Shown here: in pieces, positions 7,358-13,753 of the stretch | How positions within the stretch are numbered: the first letter of the stretch is position 1 | How the letters are laid out: the number at the start of each line of letters is the position of its first letter | From: a candidate division TA06 bacterium | Lineage (GTDB): Bacteria > Ratteibacteria > UBA8468 > MWAK01 | Direction: 5' to 3' | Assembly: GCA_022704925.1 (NCBI GenBank) | Contig: JAKJFK010000016.1 | Span: forward strand, 1-16,140 | Length of the DNA stretch: 16,140 nt | Notes under the pieces: model-generated | Databases searched by the model: none | What the model saw: only the letters and a program-made list of their open reading frames with translations | What the model was told of the DNA's origin: nothing | Position numbers and translations under genes: made by a program

Positions 7358-8422
7358 TTACCGCTGATTGGCGTGGGTCGGCGGCCGACGGTTGCGGCCT
7401 ATTATTCTCCCACGCCTTTCCGGGGCGAACTTGCTATTGCTATTTTCCCCCGGCCGGCTACCGGTTGTCAAGGGGGCCGGTTCGCCGGCCTCCAGATAAT
7501 ACTGGCCGAGGCCGAAAGTAGAGCCCTTGCCCAGATGGATGTACTGGCCGGTGTTAAGGAGGGGCAGAAAGGGATCCAGTTCGCCGGAGAAGGTTATCCG
7601 GCCCAGAAAACCGCCCAGTTTCATCCCGGTTTTCTGACGGGTGGAGAAGCGGCCCCAGTCGTACCAGTGGAGGCGGTCGGTCCCGGTCCTGATCCGGCTG
7701 GCCATTTCAAGGAGTTCGCGATAGTCGGGCTGGGTGCCGTTGTTCCAGCCGCAGTAATGGCGGGCAAGAAAATCGGCCCGGAAGAGCAATGACTGGAAGA
7801 GTTGCCTGAAGGTTGGATGGACGACCAGGTCGCCGGTCTCCCTGAGGCGGCCGGGTGTCAGGAAGTCGAGAGTGATTTTCTGGCCGGCCGGTGCGGCCGG
7901 CTCCATCGGCAGGAAAGATCGGGTGCGGGAGAGCGTCTCCCGTTGTCCGTCGTAGACAGGGTTGCCGGAAAAGTCCCGGGTCTCTTTCAGTTGAAATTGA
8001 CTACGGGCAACGCCGAGGCCGGCCTGGCCGAGTTCGCGGAAGGCGAAGACGAAGTAGGGTAGATAATCAATCGCCCGTCCGATGAGGATGAGTTCGAAGT
8101 TGAAATCGCGGCCGGGATTTATCAGGCGCTCTCGCTGGCGGGGCGGCCGGATGACAAAGGGTCGGGGAAAATCTCGGAATCGTTTCTGGACCGGATCCGG
8201 GAAGAGGTCGGCCGAGGGTTCGAAGATGAACGGGTAGACGCAGGAGGTGTGGAGCAGGCATCCGGGACATTTGCGGCCGGGCTGGGTACAGATGGCCCGG
8301 CGCAGGGCGTAGCCAAAGGCGCCCCGGAAGGTGGCCCCCTTGTAAGCCGGGAGCGGGATCGGTTGAAGTGCGGTAAGAGAGAAACGGTATCCGTTGAGGG
8401 TGACTTCCGGTAAGGTTGCCAT
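7358..8422 (-). CDS. cas6: Cas6 pre-crRNA processing endoribonuclease (RAMP)
   Basis: A 354-residue Cas6 of the type commonly linked to type III systems; it cuts CRISPR transcripts within the repeats. The region LPAYKGATFRGAFGYALRRA (24-43) and the four cysteines C45, C52, C55, C61 (ending CVYPFIFE) are hallmarks of this subgroup. HLGKGSTFGLGQYYLEAG (296-313) is the glycine-rich RNA-binding loop. I chose the ATG at 8422 because GGGAG lies five bases upstream. The frame stays open to an ATG at 8461, but those extra 13 codons fall in a CRISPR-like repeat and leader. After the glycine-rich loop there is an unusual 41-residue polar tail that becomes strongly basic and probably unstructured (ERRGRIIGRNRR). 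It is the first gene of the cas operon, 51 bases ahead of cas10. The catalytic residue is not obvious by eye. Confidence 0.92.
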   Translation of the reverse strand: MATLPEVTLNGYRFSLTALQPIPLPAYKGATFRGAFGYALRRAICTQPGRKCPGCLLHTSCVYPFIFEPSADLFPDPVQKRFRDFPRPFVIRPPRQRERLINPGRDFNFELILIGRAIDYLPYFVFAFRELGQAGLGVARSQFQLKETRDFSGNPVYDGQRETLSRTRSFLPMEPAAPAGQKITLDFLTPGRLRETGDLVVHPTFRQLFQSLLFRADFLARHYCGWNNGTQPDYRELLEMASRIRTGTDRLHWYDWGRFSTRQKTGMKLGGFLGRITFSGELDPFLPLLNTGQYIHLGKGSTFGLGQYYLEAGEPAPLTTGSRPGENSNSKFAPERRGRIIGRNRRPPTHANQR

Positions 8423-8427
8423 TTTAA

Positions 8428-8432
8428 CTCCC
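8428..8432 (-). promoter_or_regulatory. Shine-Dalgarno that fixes the cas6 start
   Basis: On the minus strand GGGAG is followed by five bases (TTAAA) and then the ATG at 8422. The in-frame upstream ATG at 8461 sits within repeat-like DNA and has no such element, so this site favours the shorter protein. Confidence 0.65.
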
Positions 8433-8442
8433 GGTTTTATTG

Positions 8443-8560
8443 CGGATAATCCCCTTATCATCGGGTCTTAAATTCCTACTCGGGAAATCCGACCTTCGAC
8501 ATTGAGAATTTGTCGGATGTGGTGTCGCAATCCCCTTCATATCGGGTCTTAAATCAGCGC
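8443..8560 (-). CRISPR. Degenerate two-repeat mini-array between murF and cas6
   Basis: Two copies of a 26-base core lie at 8448-8473 and 8529-8554, 81 bases apart. On the plus strand each reads AATCCCCTT, then three differing bases (ATC or CAT), then ATCGGGTCTTAAAT, i.e. 23 of 26 identical. Read on the minus strand, the cas direction, the copy at 8524-8560 ends in GGGGATTGCGAC, which resembles the 5' handle end of type III-associated repeats; the CCC...GGG pair can form the short stem Cas6 recognises. If a full repeat is about 37 bases, the upstream copy has a diverged 5' end and an intact 3' end. The downstream copy has the reverse: an intact GTAGGA 5' end and a 3' end altered to GATTATCCGC. 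The spacer-like segment is 8480-8523 (44 bases). Seen: the repeats. Inferred: their CRISPR origin, from form and position beside cas6. Confidence 0.65.
8487..8518. repeat. Inverted repeat inside the spacer-like segment
   Basis: ATCCGAC at 8487-8493 and GTCGGAT at 8512-8518 are perfect 7-base inverted copies with an 18-base loop. The dyad fills most of the segment between the two degenerate repeats. It could be a protein-binding dyad upstream of cas6, an RNA hairpin, or chance. Confidence 0.5.
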
Positions 8561-8577
8561 CCCGGGAATCCGGGGCG
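8558..8577 (-). terminator. GC hairpin just after murF, possible weak terminator
   Basis: A perfect 8-base stem (CGCCCCGG / CCGGGGCG) with a 4-base loop begins six bases after the murF stop codon. In the minus direction it is followed by CTGATTTAAG, which is not a proper U tract, so efficient intrinsic termination is uncertain. It marks the boundary between the cell-wall genes and the CRISPR-Cas segment. Confidence 0.4.
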
Positions 8578-8583
8578 GGATGT

Positions 8584-9972
8584 CTATTCTTTCTCCAGCG
8601 CCGCCAGGATCTCCTCCATTTTATTGAGGCGGGAGCCCTTGAGCAGGGCCCAGGTGCCGGGCTTGAGGTTCTTCTTCAATATTGCGGCGGCGGCCGGGTT
8701 GCTTGCGGCCAGCCGGATACGGTCGGTCGGCAGGCCGGCGGCGCGGGCGCCTTCGGCCATCGTCTCCCGTTCCGGCCCCAGCAGGATGACCAGCTCCGGT
8801 TCCAGCCCGGCCAGGCGGCGGCCCAGCGCCAGGTGGCTGGTCCGGCTGAAGCGGCCCAGTTCGCCCATCGAGCCGGCCGCGATGATTGCCGGCGCCGGTC
8901 CGGCCAGGCGTCGGAACTCGGCCAGGGCGGCCCGGAAGGAGGTGGGGTTGGCATTGTAGGTGTCGTCGACGAGGAAGGCGCCGCGCCATTTTTGGATCGA
9001 GAAGCGGTGGGCCACCGGCTGGAAGGCGGCCAGCCGTCCGGCCAGCGCTTCGGCCGGCAGGCCCAGCTCGAGGGCGGCGGCGGCGGCCGCCGCGGTGTTG
9101 CGCAGGTTGAAGGTCCCGAAGAGGGGAACGGTCAATTCCAGGGGCGGTCCGGCTGGCCGCTCCAGAATGAAGGCGGTGCCGTCGGGGCCGGGTTTGAGGC
9201 GTCTCACCCGGTAACCGGCGGCCGGCTTGAGGCCGAAGCTGACCCGGCGGCGGACCGGGAAGCCGGCCAGGAAGTCGTAAAAGGGGTCGTCGGCCGGCAG
9301 CAGGGCGGTGCCGCCGGCGAGGGCTTCGAGCAGCTCGGCCTTGGCGGCGGCGATGGCCCGGCGGCTGCCCATCAGGCCCAGGTGGGCGGTGCCGATGTTG
9401 GTGATGAGTCCGAAGCCGGGCCGGCAGGTCCGGGCCAGGAGGGCGATCTCGCCGGGATGGTTCATGCCCAGCTCCAGGATGGCCGCCTGGTGCTTCCGTT
9501 CGAGCTGGAAGAGCGAGAGGGGCAGGCCGATCTCGTTGTTGAAGTTGCCGCGGTTGGCCAGGACCCGGAAGCGGCCGGCCAGCAGGTGGGTGAGCAGTTC
9601 CTTGGTGGTGGTCTTGCCGCTGCTGCCGGTCAGGGCCAGCAGGGGGATTTTGAAGCGGAGCCGGTAGTGGCGGGCCAGGTCGAGCAGGGCGCGCCGGGTG
9701 TCGCCCGGCACCTCGACCAGCAGGAAGTTTTCCGGGAGCGGCTCCGCCGGCCGGCGGCCGAAAGCGCAGAGGGAGCCGGCCGCACCGGCGGCGGCGGCGG
9801 CCGGGATGAAGTCGTGGCCGTCGAAGCTGGCGCCGGCGATCGGGATGAAGAAGTCGCCCGGTTCGATCCGGCGGGTGTCGGTATTGAAACGGCGGATGGG
9901 TTTTTTCAGAGAACCCTGGCGGCGCCGGCCGCCGGTCCAGGCCAGGATCTCTTCGAGGGAGACGGGTTCCAT
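8584..9972 (-). CDS. murF: MurF, UDP-MurNAc-tripeptide:D-Ala-D-Ala ligase
   Basis: A 462-residue cytoplasmic ATP-dependent ligase that adds D-Ala-D-Ala to the UDP-MurNAc tripeptide, the last soluble step of peptidoglycan precursor synthesis. The N-terminal domain has FNTDTRRIEPGDFFIPIAG (about 29-47). The ATP loop is GSSGKTT (116-122), the Ser version usual in MurF. GNFNNEIGLPLSLF, ILELGMNHPGEI and VDDTYNANPTS follow in the expected order. Several Ala runs reflect the high GC. Its ATG lies six bases after the murE stop, with no strong Shine-Dalgarno, consistent with coupling. In most dcw clusters mraY follows; here the next gene is cas6. Confidence 0.96.
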   Translation of the reverse strand: MEPVSLEEILAWTGGRRRQGSLKKPIRRFNTDTRRIEPGDFFIPIAGASFDGHDFIPAAAAAGAAGSLCAFGRRPAEPLPENFLLVEVPGDTRRALLDLARHYRLRFKIPLLALTGSSGKTTTKELLTHLLAGRFRVLANRGNFNNEIGLPLSLFQLERKHQAAILELGMNHPGEIALLARTCRPGFGLITNIGTAHLGLMGSRRAIAAAKAELLEALAGGTALLPADDPFYDFLAGFPVRRRVSFGLKPAAGYRVRRLKPGPDGTAFILERPAGPPLELTVPLFGTFNLRNTAAAAAAALELGLPAEALAGRLAAFQPVAHRFSIQKWRGAFLVDDTYNANPTSFRAALAEFRRLAGPAPAIIAAGSMGELGRFSRTSHLALGRRLAGLEPELVILLGPERETMAEGARAAGLPTDRIRLAASNPAAAAILKKNLKPGTWALLKGSRLNKMEEILAALEKE

Positions 9973-9978
9973 CGGGCT

Positions 9979-11484
9979 TCAGGCGCCCTTGAGGCCGGCC
10001 AGCGCCTTGCGGACGGCCAGGCGGTCGTCGAAGGGGATGACGGTGTCCTTGAGTATCTGGTAGGTCTCGTGTCCCTTGCCGGCGATGAGGACCAGGTCGC
10101 CGGGCCGGGCCAGCTCCAGGGCGCGCTGGATGGCCGACTGCCGGTCGGCCACCACCTCGACGCGGTCGCGGCGGTTGGCCGGGATGCCGGCCGCGATGTC
10201 GCGGATGATGGCCTCGGGCTCCTCGCTGCGCGGGTTGTCGGAGGTGAGGATGGTCAGGTCGGCGAGGCGGGCGGCCACCTCGCCCATCTTGGGCCGCTTG
10301 CTCCGGTCGCGGTCGCCGCCGCAGCCGAAGGCCAGGATGACGCGGCCGGGCCGGTCGGAGCTGCGCAGGACCGCCCGGGCGGTGAGCAGGAGGCTGGTGA
10401 GGCCGACGTCGGTGTGGGCGTAATCGACCACCACCCGGAAGCCCCGGTCGGTCTCGACCTCCTCGAAGCGGCCCGGGACCACCCTGAGGTTTTCGATGCC
10501 CTGCCGGATGCTCTCCAGCGAGAGGCCCTCACCGATGCCAAAGGCGACCGCGGCCAGGGCGTTATAGGCGTTGTGGCGGCCCGGGAGGTTGACCATCAGG
10601 CCGATCTCGCCGGCCGGGGTGAGCGCCCGCAGGCTGATGCCGTTGGCCAGCTCGGCCAGGGCGAAACCGCGCACCAGGGCGCCGCGCCGGAAGCCGAAGC
10701 TGACCGGGCGCGCGCCGGCCGGGACCGCCCGGCGGAAGAAGCGGGCCTGCCGGTCGTCGCGGTTGATGACCGCCAGCCGGTTCTCCTTGTCGCTGCGGGC
10801 CAGGTAGTAGTTGAAAAGCAGGGATTTGGCGGCCAGGTAGTGGCGATAGCGGCCGTGGTAGTCGAGGTGCTCGTGCGGGCTGGCGTTGGTGAAGATGGCC
10901 GCGTCCAGCGGGATCCCCTCGATCCGGCCCTGGACCAGGGCGTGGGAGGAGACCTCCATGACCGCGTAGCGGCACTTGGCCTCGACCATCTGGCTGAACA
11001 TCTCCTGCAGCTCGAGGTTGCCGGGCGTGGTGTTGCCGGCCGGTATCTGGCGGTCGGCGATCCGGTAGTTGATGGTGCCGATGACGCCGGACTTGCGGCC
11101 GGCGGCGGCCAGGACGCTCTCGATCAGGTAGCTGGTGGTGGTCTTGCCGTTGGTGCCGGTGATGCCGACGATCCGGAGCTTGCGGGCCGGGAAGCGGAAG
11201 AAGCGGCCGGCTATCTCGGGCAGGACGCGCTGGGTCGTCTCGACCAGCACGGTCGGCACGCCGCCGGCCGTCTCGGACTCCTTCTGGAGGACGACCGCCC
11301 GGGCGCCCCGTTCAATGGCATCGGAAAGGTAGCGGTGGCCGTCGTCCCGGGCGCCGACCAGGGCCAGGTAAAGGTAGCCGGGCCGGACCTTGCGGCTGTC
11401 AACCGCCAGGCCGGTGATCTCCGGGTTGTCGGAGCCCAGGTAACGCTTGACCGGGAGGCCTTCGAAGAGTTCGCGTAGTTTCAT
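9979..11484 (-). CDS. murE: MurE, UDP-MurNAc-L-Ala-D-Glu:meso-diaminopimelate ligase
   Basis: A 501-residue cytoplasmic ligase that adds the third amino acid to the peptidoglycan stem peptide. The ATP loop is GTNGKTTT (110-117). K220 in YLAAKSLLF matches the carbamylated lysine of Mur ligases. DNPR at 416-419 is the motif of enzymes that use meso-diaminopimelate; lysine-adding enzymes differ there, so I infer an mDAP cell wall. The C-terminal ligase domain includes VDYAHT and GHETYQ. The ATG at 11484 has no good Shine-Dalgarno. It is preceded by an 87-base AT-richer gap holding a possible promoter, the largest gap within the ftsL-murF run. Confidence 0.97.
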   Translation of the reverse strand: MKLRELFEGLPVKRYLGSDNPEITGLAVDSRKVRPGYLYLALVGARDDGHRYLSDAIERGARAVVLQKESETAGGVPTVLVETTQRVLPEIAGRFFRFPARKLRIVGITGTNGKTTTSYLIESVLAAAGRKSGVIGTINYRIADRQIPAGNTTPGNLELQEMFSQMVEAKCRYAVMEVSSHALVQGRIEGIPLDAAIFTNASPHEHLDYHGRYRHYLAAKSLLFNYYLARSDKENRLAVINRDDRQARFFRRAVPAGARPVSFGFRRGALVRGFALAELANGISLRALTPAGEIGLMVNLPGRHNAYNALAAVAFGIGEGLSLESIRQGIENLRVVPGRFEEVETDRGFRVVVDYAHTDVGLTSLLLTARAVLRSSDRPGRVILAFGCGGDRDRSKRPKMGEVAARLADLTILTSDNPRSEEPEAIIRDIAAGIPANRRDRVEVVADRQSAIQRALELARPGDLVLIAGKGHETYQILKDTVIPFDDRLAVRKALAGLKGA

Positions 11485-11517
11485 CTTATATTTTCAGGGA
11501 ACGGAGCTTTACTTGAT

Positions 11518-11547
11518 ATTTTACTTTATAGCGGGCGATTAAAACAA
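11518..11547 (-). promoter_or_regulatory. Candidate sigma70-type promoter for murE-murF
   Basis: Within the AT-rich gap after ftsI, TTGTTT (11542-11547) is followed by an 18-base spacer and TAAAAT (11518-11523). This would start transcription roughly 25-30 bases before murE. Match to consensus is moderate and AT-rich gaps give chance hits. Confidence 0.35.
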
Positions 11548-11571
11548 CGGGGAGGGAGGGGCTGGCCGCGC

Positions 11572-13323
11572 CTATCTCGGCCCGGAGCTCTTCTTCAGGA
11601 ACGGGGCGGTGTCGACCTCGGCCTGGTCGGGCGGAATGTTCAGCGTGATCAGGGCGCGCCGGCCGATGCGGTTGAAGGCCGGGCCGGCCACCGTGCCCCC
11701 GTAGTGGCCGTTGCGTGGATTGTCCACGCCGATGAAGATGGCGAATTTCTTCTGGCCGGTGTTGATGAAGCCGGTGAAGGAGGAGAAATATTGCCCATCG
11801 ACATAGCGGCCGCCTTCCACTTTCTGGCCGGTGCCGGTCTTGCCGCCGACCTGGTAGCCGGGGATGTCCGCCGAGCGGGCGGTGCCCTCCTGGGAGGTGA
11901 CTTCGGAGAGGATGGGCAGCAGGGTGTCGCAGGTCTTGGCGGAGACGGCCCGGCGGACGGCCCGCGGCTGGAACTTCTCGACGGTCTTGCCCTCGCGGGT
12001 CGAGATCCGGCTGACGACATAAGGGTGGTTCAGGGTGCCGCCGTTGCAGATGGCGGCCATGGCGGCGGCCGACTGAATGGCGGTGGCCGCGACCTCCTGG
12101 CCGTAGGGAATGGCATACATCGAGACGCCCGACCAGTTCTTGAGCGGGTGCAGGATGCCCCGGACCTCGCCGGGCAGGTCGATGCCGGTCTTATTGCCGA
12201 ATCCGAAGGTGCTGGCGTAATGGTACATGCGTTCCTTGCCCATCTTCAGGGCGGCCTTGACGGTGCCGATGTTGCTGCTCTTGACGATGATCTCCCGAAA
12301 GGTGAGCATTCCGTAGTGGTGGACATCCCCGAGCGGTTTGTGGCGGCCGGGGACGCGCCAGATGCCGTTCTCGCAGAAGAAGCGGTCGGCGGGCTTGACC
12401 GCGCCCTCCTCCAGCAACCCGGCCGCGGTGACCATCTTGAAGACCGAGCCGGGTTCGTTGATGTCGGTGATGGCCCGGTTGCGGCGCGGTTCCAGGGCCG
12501 GCGCCGGCCGGTTCGGATCGTAGTTGGGCCGGTTGGTCAGGGCCAGGACCTCCCCGGTGTCGGCGTCCAGGATGATGGCCATGATGCCCCGGGGCGTATG
12601 CTTCTGCTGGATGACGTCGATCTCTTCCTCGAGGATACGCTGGAGGCGCAGGTCGATGGTGAGGTGCAGGTTCCAGCCGGGGATGGCGGGCTGGCTGCTG
12701 TATTCCCAGGGCAACCGCCGGCCGCGGCCGTCCCGGAAGACCTCGTAATTGCCCTTCCGGCCGGTCAGGTAGCGGTCATACTCCTTCTCGAGGCCCTCGA
12801 TGCCCTGGCCGTCCAGATTGGTGGTGCCGATTATGTGGCAGGCCAGGCGTCCTTCCGGGTAGGAGCGTTCGTAATGCTCCTCGAAGCCGATCTTTCCGGA
12901 GAGGCCCAGGTCGCGGATCTTGGCGTAGGTCTCGTAGGGGAGTCGGCGCTGGATCCAGGCGAAGCCCTTGCCGGAGGAGAGGATGGCGTTCAGCTGGTCG
13001 ACCGGCATCTCCAGCACGGGGGCCAGTTTTCGGGCGACCTCCAGCGGGGTGTCGGTCAGGGCCAGGTAACGGGGTTCGGCATAGAGGGAGTAAGTGGGAA
13101 TCGAGATGGCCAGCGGCTGGCCGTTGCGGTCGTAGATGTATCCGCGGGGAGCCGGGATCTCATCCTTGAGGAAATGGCTCTTCTGGGCCTCGAGGCGGTA
13201 GCGCGCGCCGTGTTTGATCTGCAGGATACCGAGCTTGAAGATTATTACCAGGGCGAAGATCAGGTAAACCCAGACGACCAGCTGAAGGCGGGCTTCGCGT
13301 TTCCTGAAACCGGGCAGTTTCAT
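11572..13323 (-). CDS. ftsI: FtsI/PBP3-type division transpeptidase (penicillin-binding protein)
   Basis: A 583-residue class B penicillin-binding protein that cross-links septal peptidoglycan. It has a short basic N-terminus, one membrane segment (about 15-34), a dimerisation region with RGYIYDRNGQPLA (60-72), and a transpeptidase domain. The active-site motifs are SVFK (S293, K296), SSN (349-351) and KTG (495-497). It ends soon after the catalytic domain without PASTA repeats, as in Gram-negative FtsI rather than Bacillus PBP2B/SpoVD. Its ATG overlaps the ftsL stop by four bases (ATGA). Between rsmH-ftsL and murE it is certainly the division-specific paralogue. Confidence 0.96.
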   Translation of the reverse strand: MKLPGFRKREARLQLVVWVYLIFALVIIFKLGILQIKHGARYRLEAQKSHFLKDEIPAPRGYIYDRNGQPLAISIPTYSLYAEPRYLALTDTPLEVARKLAPVLEMPVDQLNAILSSGKGFAWIQRRLPYETYAKIRDLGLSGKIGFEEHYERSYPEGRLACHIIGTTNLDGQGIEGLEKEYDRYLTGRKGNYEVFRDGRGRRLPWEYSSQPAIPGWNLHLTIDLRLQRILEEEIDVIQQKHTPRGIMAIILDADTGEVLALTNRPNYDPNRPAPALEPRRNRAITDINEPGSVFKMVTAAGLLEEGAVKPADRFFCENGIWRVPGRHKPLGDVHHYGMLTFREIIVKSSNIGTVKAALKMGKERMYHYASTFGFGNKTGIDLPGEVRGILHPLKNWSGVSMYAIPYGQEVAATAIQSAAAMAAICNGGTLNHPYVVSRISTREGKTVEKFQPRAVRRAVSAKTCDTLLPILSEVTSQEGTARSADIPGYQVGGKTGTGQKVEGGRYVDGQYFSSFTGFINTGQKKFAIFIGVDNPRNGHYGGTVAGPAFNRIGRRALITLNIPPDQAEVDTAPFLKKSSGPR

Positions 13324-13694
13324 AGGGTGGGCCGGATACGGACCGGCGGCGCCGTGCTTTTGGCGGGCCGGTCCTGGTCGGTGTCGGTCCGCGTCTCGGC
13401 GCGGCTTCGATCCGCGGGTTCGATGCGGTAGACGTTCCAGGCGTTGGGTTCGACCAGGGGCAGGTTAAAACGGGCCACCCGTTCCCGGATGGCGGCGGCG
13501 TTCTTCAGGGCGAGCGCCTGGACCTCGAGCTGGCGGTGTTCGGCCTGGAGGTCCTTGGACCGGCTCTCCAGGGCCGGGATCTGTGCGGCGATGTTGAAGG
13601 AGAGGCCATACTGCCACACGTAGAGGAGCACGCCCAGGAAGGCCAGGCCGAAGTACTGCCAGAATCCGAGGGAGCGTCTCTTTTTCCTGCGCAT
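13320..13694 (-). CDS. ftsL: FtsL-like division protein
   Basis: A 124-residue bitopic membrane protein. It has a very basic start (MRRKKRR), one membrane segment at about 11-33, then a coiled-coil-like stretch (about 37-66) followed by ERVARFNLPLVEPNAWNVYRIEP. This layout is that of FtsL, which pairs with FtsB to activate the septal synthase FtsWI. FtsL sequences are poorly conserved, so identity rests on topology, size and position between rsmH and ftsI. The C-terminal 35 residues are polar and likely disordered. A near-consensus promoter lies about 30-60 bases upstream, and GGGGTG is the only ribosome-binding candidate. Confidence 0.85.
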   Translation of the reverse strand: MRRKKRRSLGFWQYFGLAFLGVLLYVWQYGLSFNIAAQIPALESRSKDLQAEHRQLEVQALALKNAAAIRERVARFNLPLVEPNAWNVYRIEPADRSRAETRTDTDQDRPAKSTAPPVRIRPTL

Positions 13695-13724
13695 CGTTTG
13701 GGCACCCCATATCTTTTAAAGTAA

Positions 13725-13753
13725 ATTATAAGGGCTATTTATTTTCCAGTCAA
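13725..13753 (-). promoter_or_regulatory. Near-consensus sigma70-type promoter ahead of ftsL
   Basis: TTGACT (13748-13753) and TATAAT (13725-13730) are separated by exactly 17 bases. The -10 is a perfect match and the -35 matches five of six. The -35 lies in the last codons of rsmH and the start point would fall about 20-25 bases before the ftsL ATG. It should drive ftsL-ftsI and perhaps genes beyond. Confidence 0.72.

Noticed and set aside
8423-8528. Promoter for cas6 between the repeats
   Set aside because: Candidate hexamers such as TTGCGA with CTCAAT at 18 bases are too weak and overlap the repeats; not supportable without transcript data.
9060-9105. Run of GCG/GCC trinucleotides inside murF as a microsatellite
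   Set aside because: It encodes the Ala-rich helix after the NT motif that is common in MurF in GC-rich genomes; no sign of a functional repeat.
8833-11478. An 881-codon open frame on the plus strand, antisense to murF and murE
   Set aside because: It is a by-product of high GC opposite two well-recognised genes. The translation is low-complexity G/A/D/V-rich and resembles no family I know; it also reads through the murF-murE junction.
11704-13431. A 575-codon open frame on the plus strand, antisense to ftsI and ftsL
   Set aside because: Same cause: the codon third-position GC of ftsI keeps the opposite frame open. No recognisable domain.
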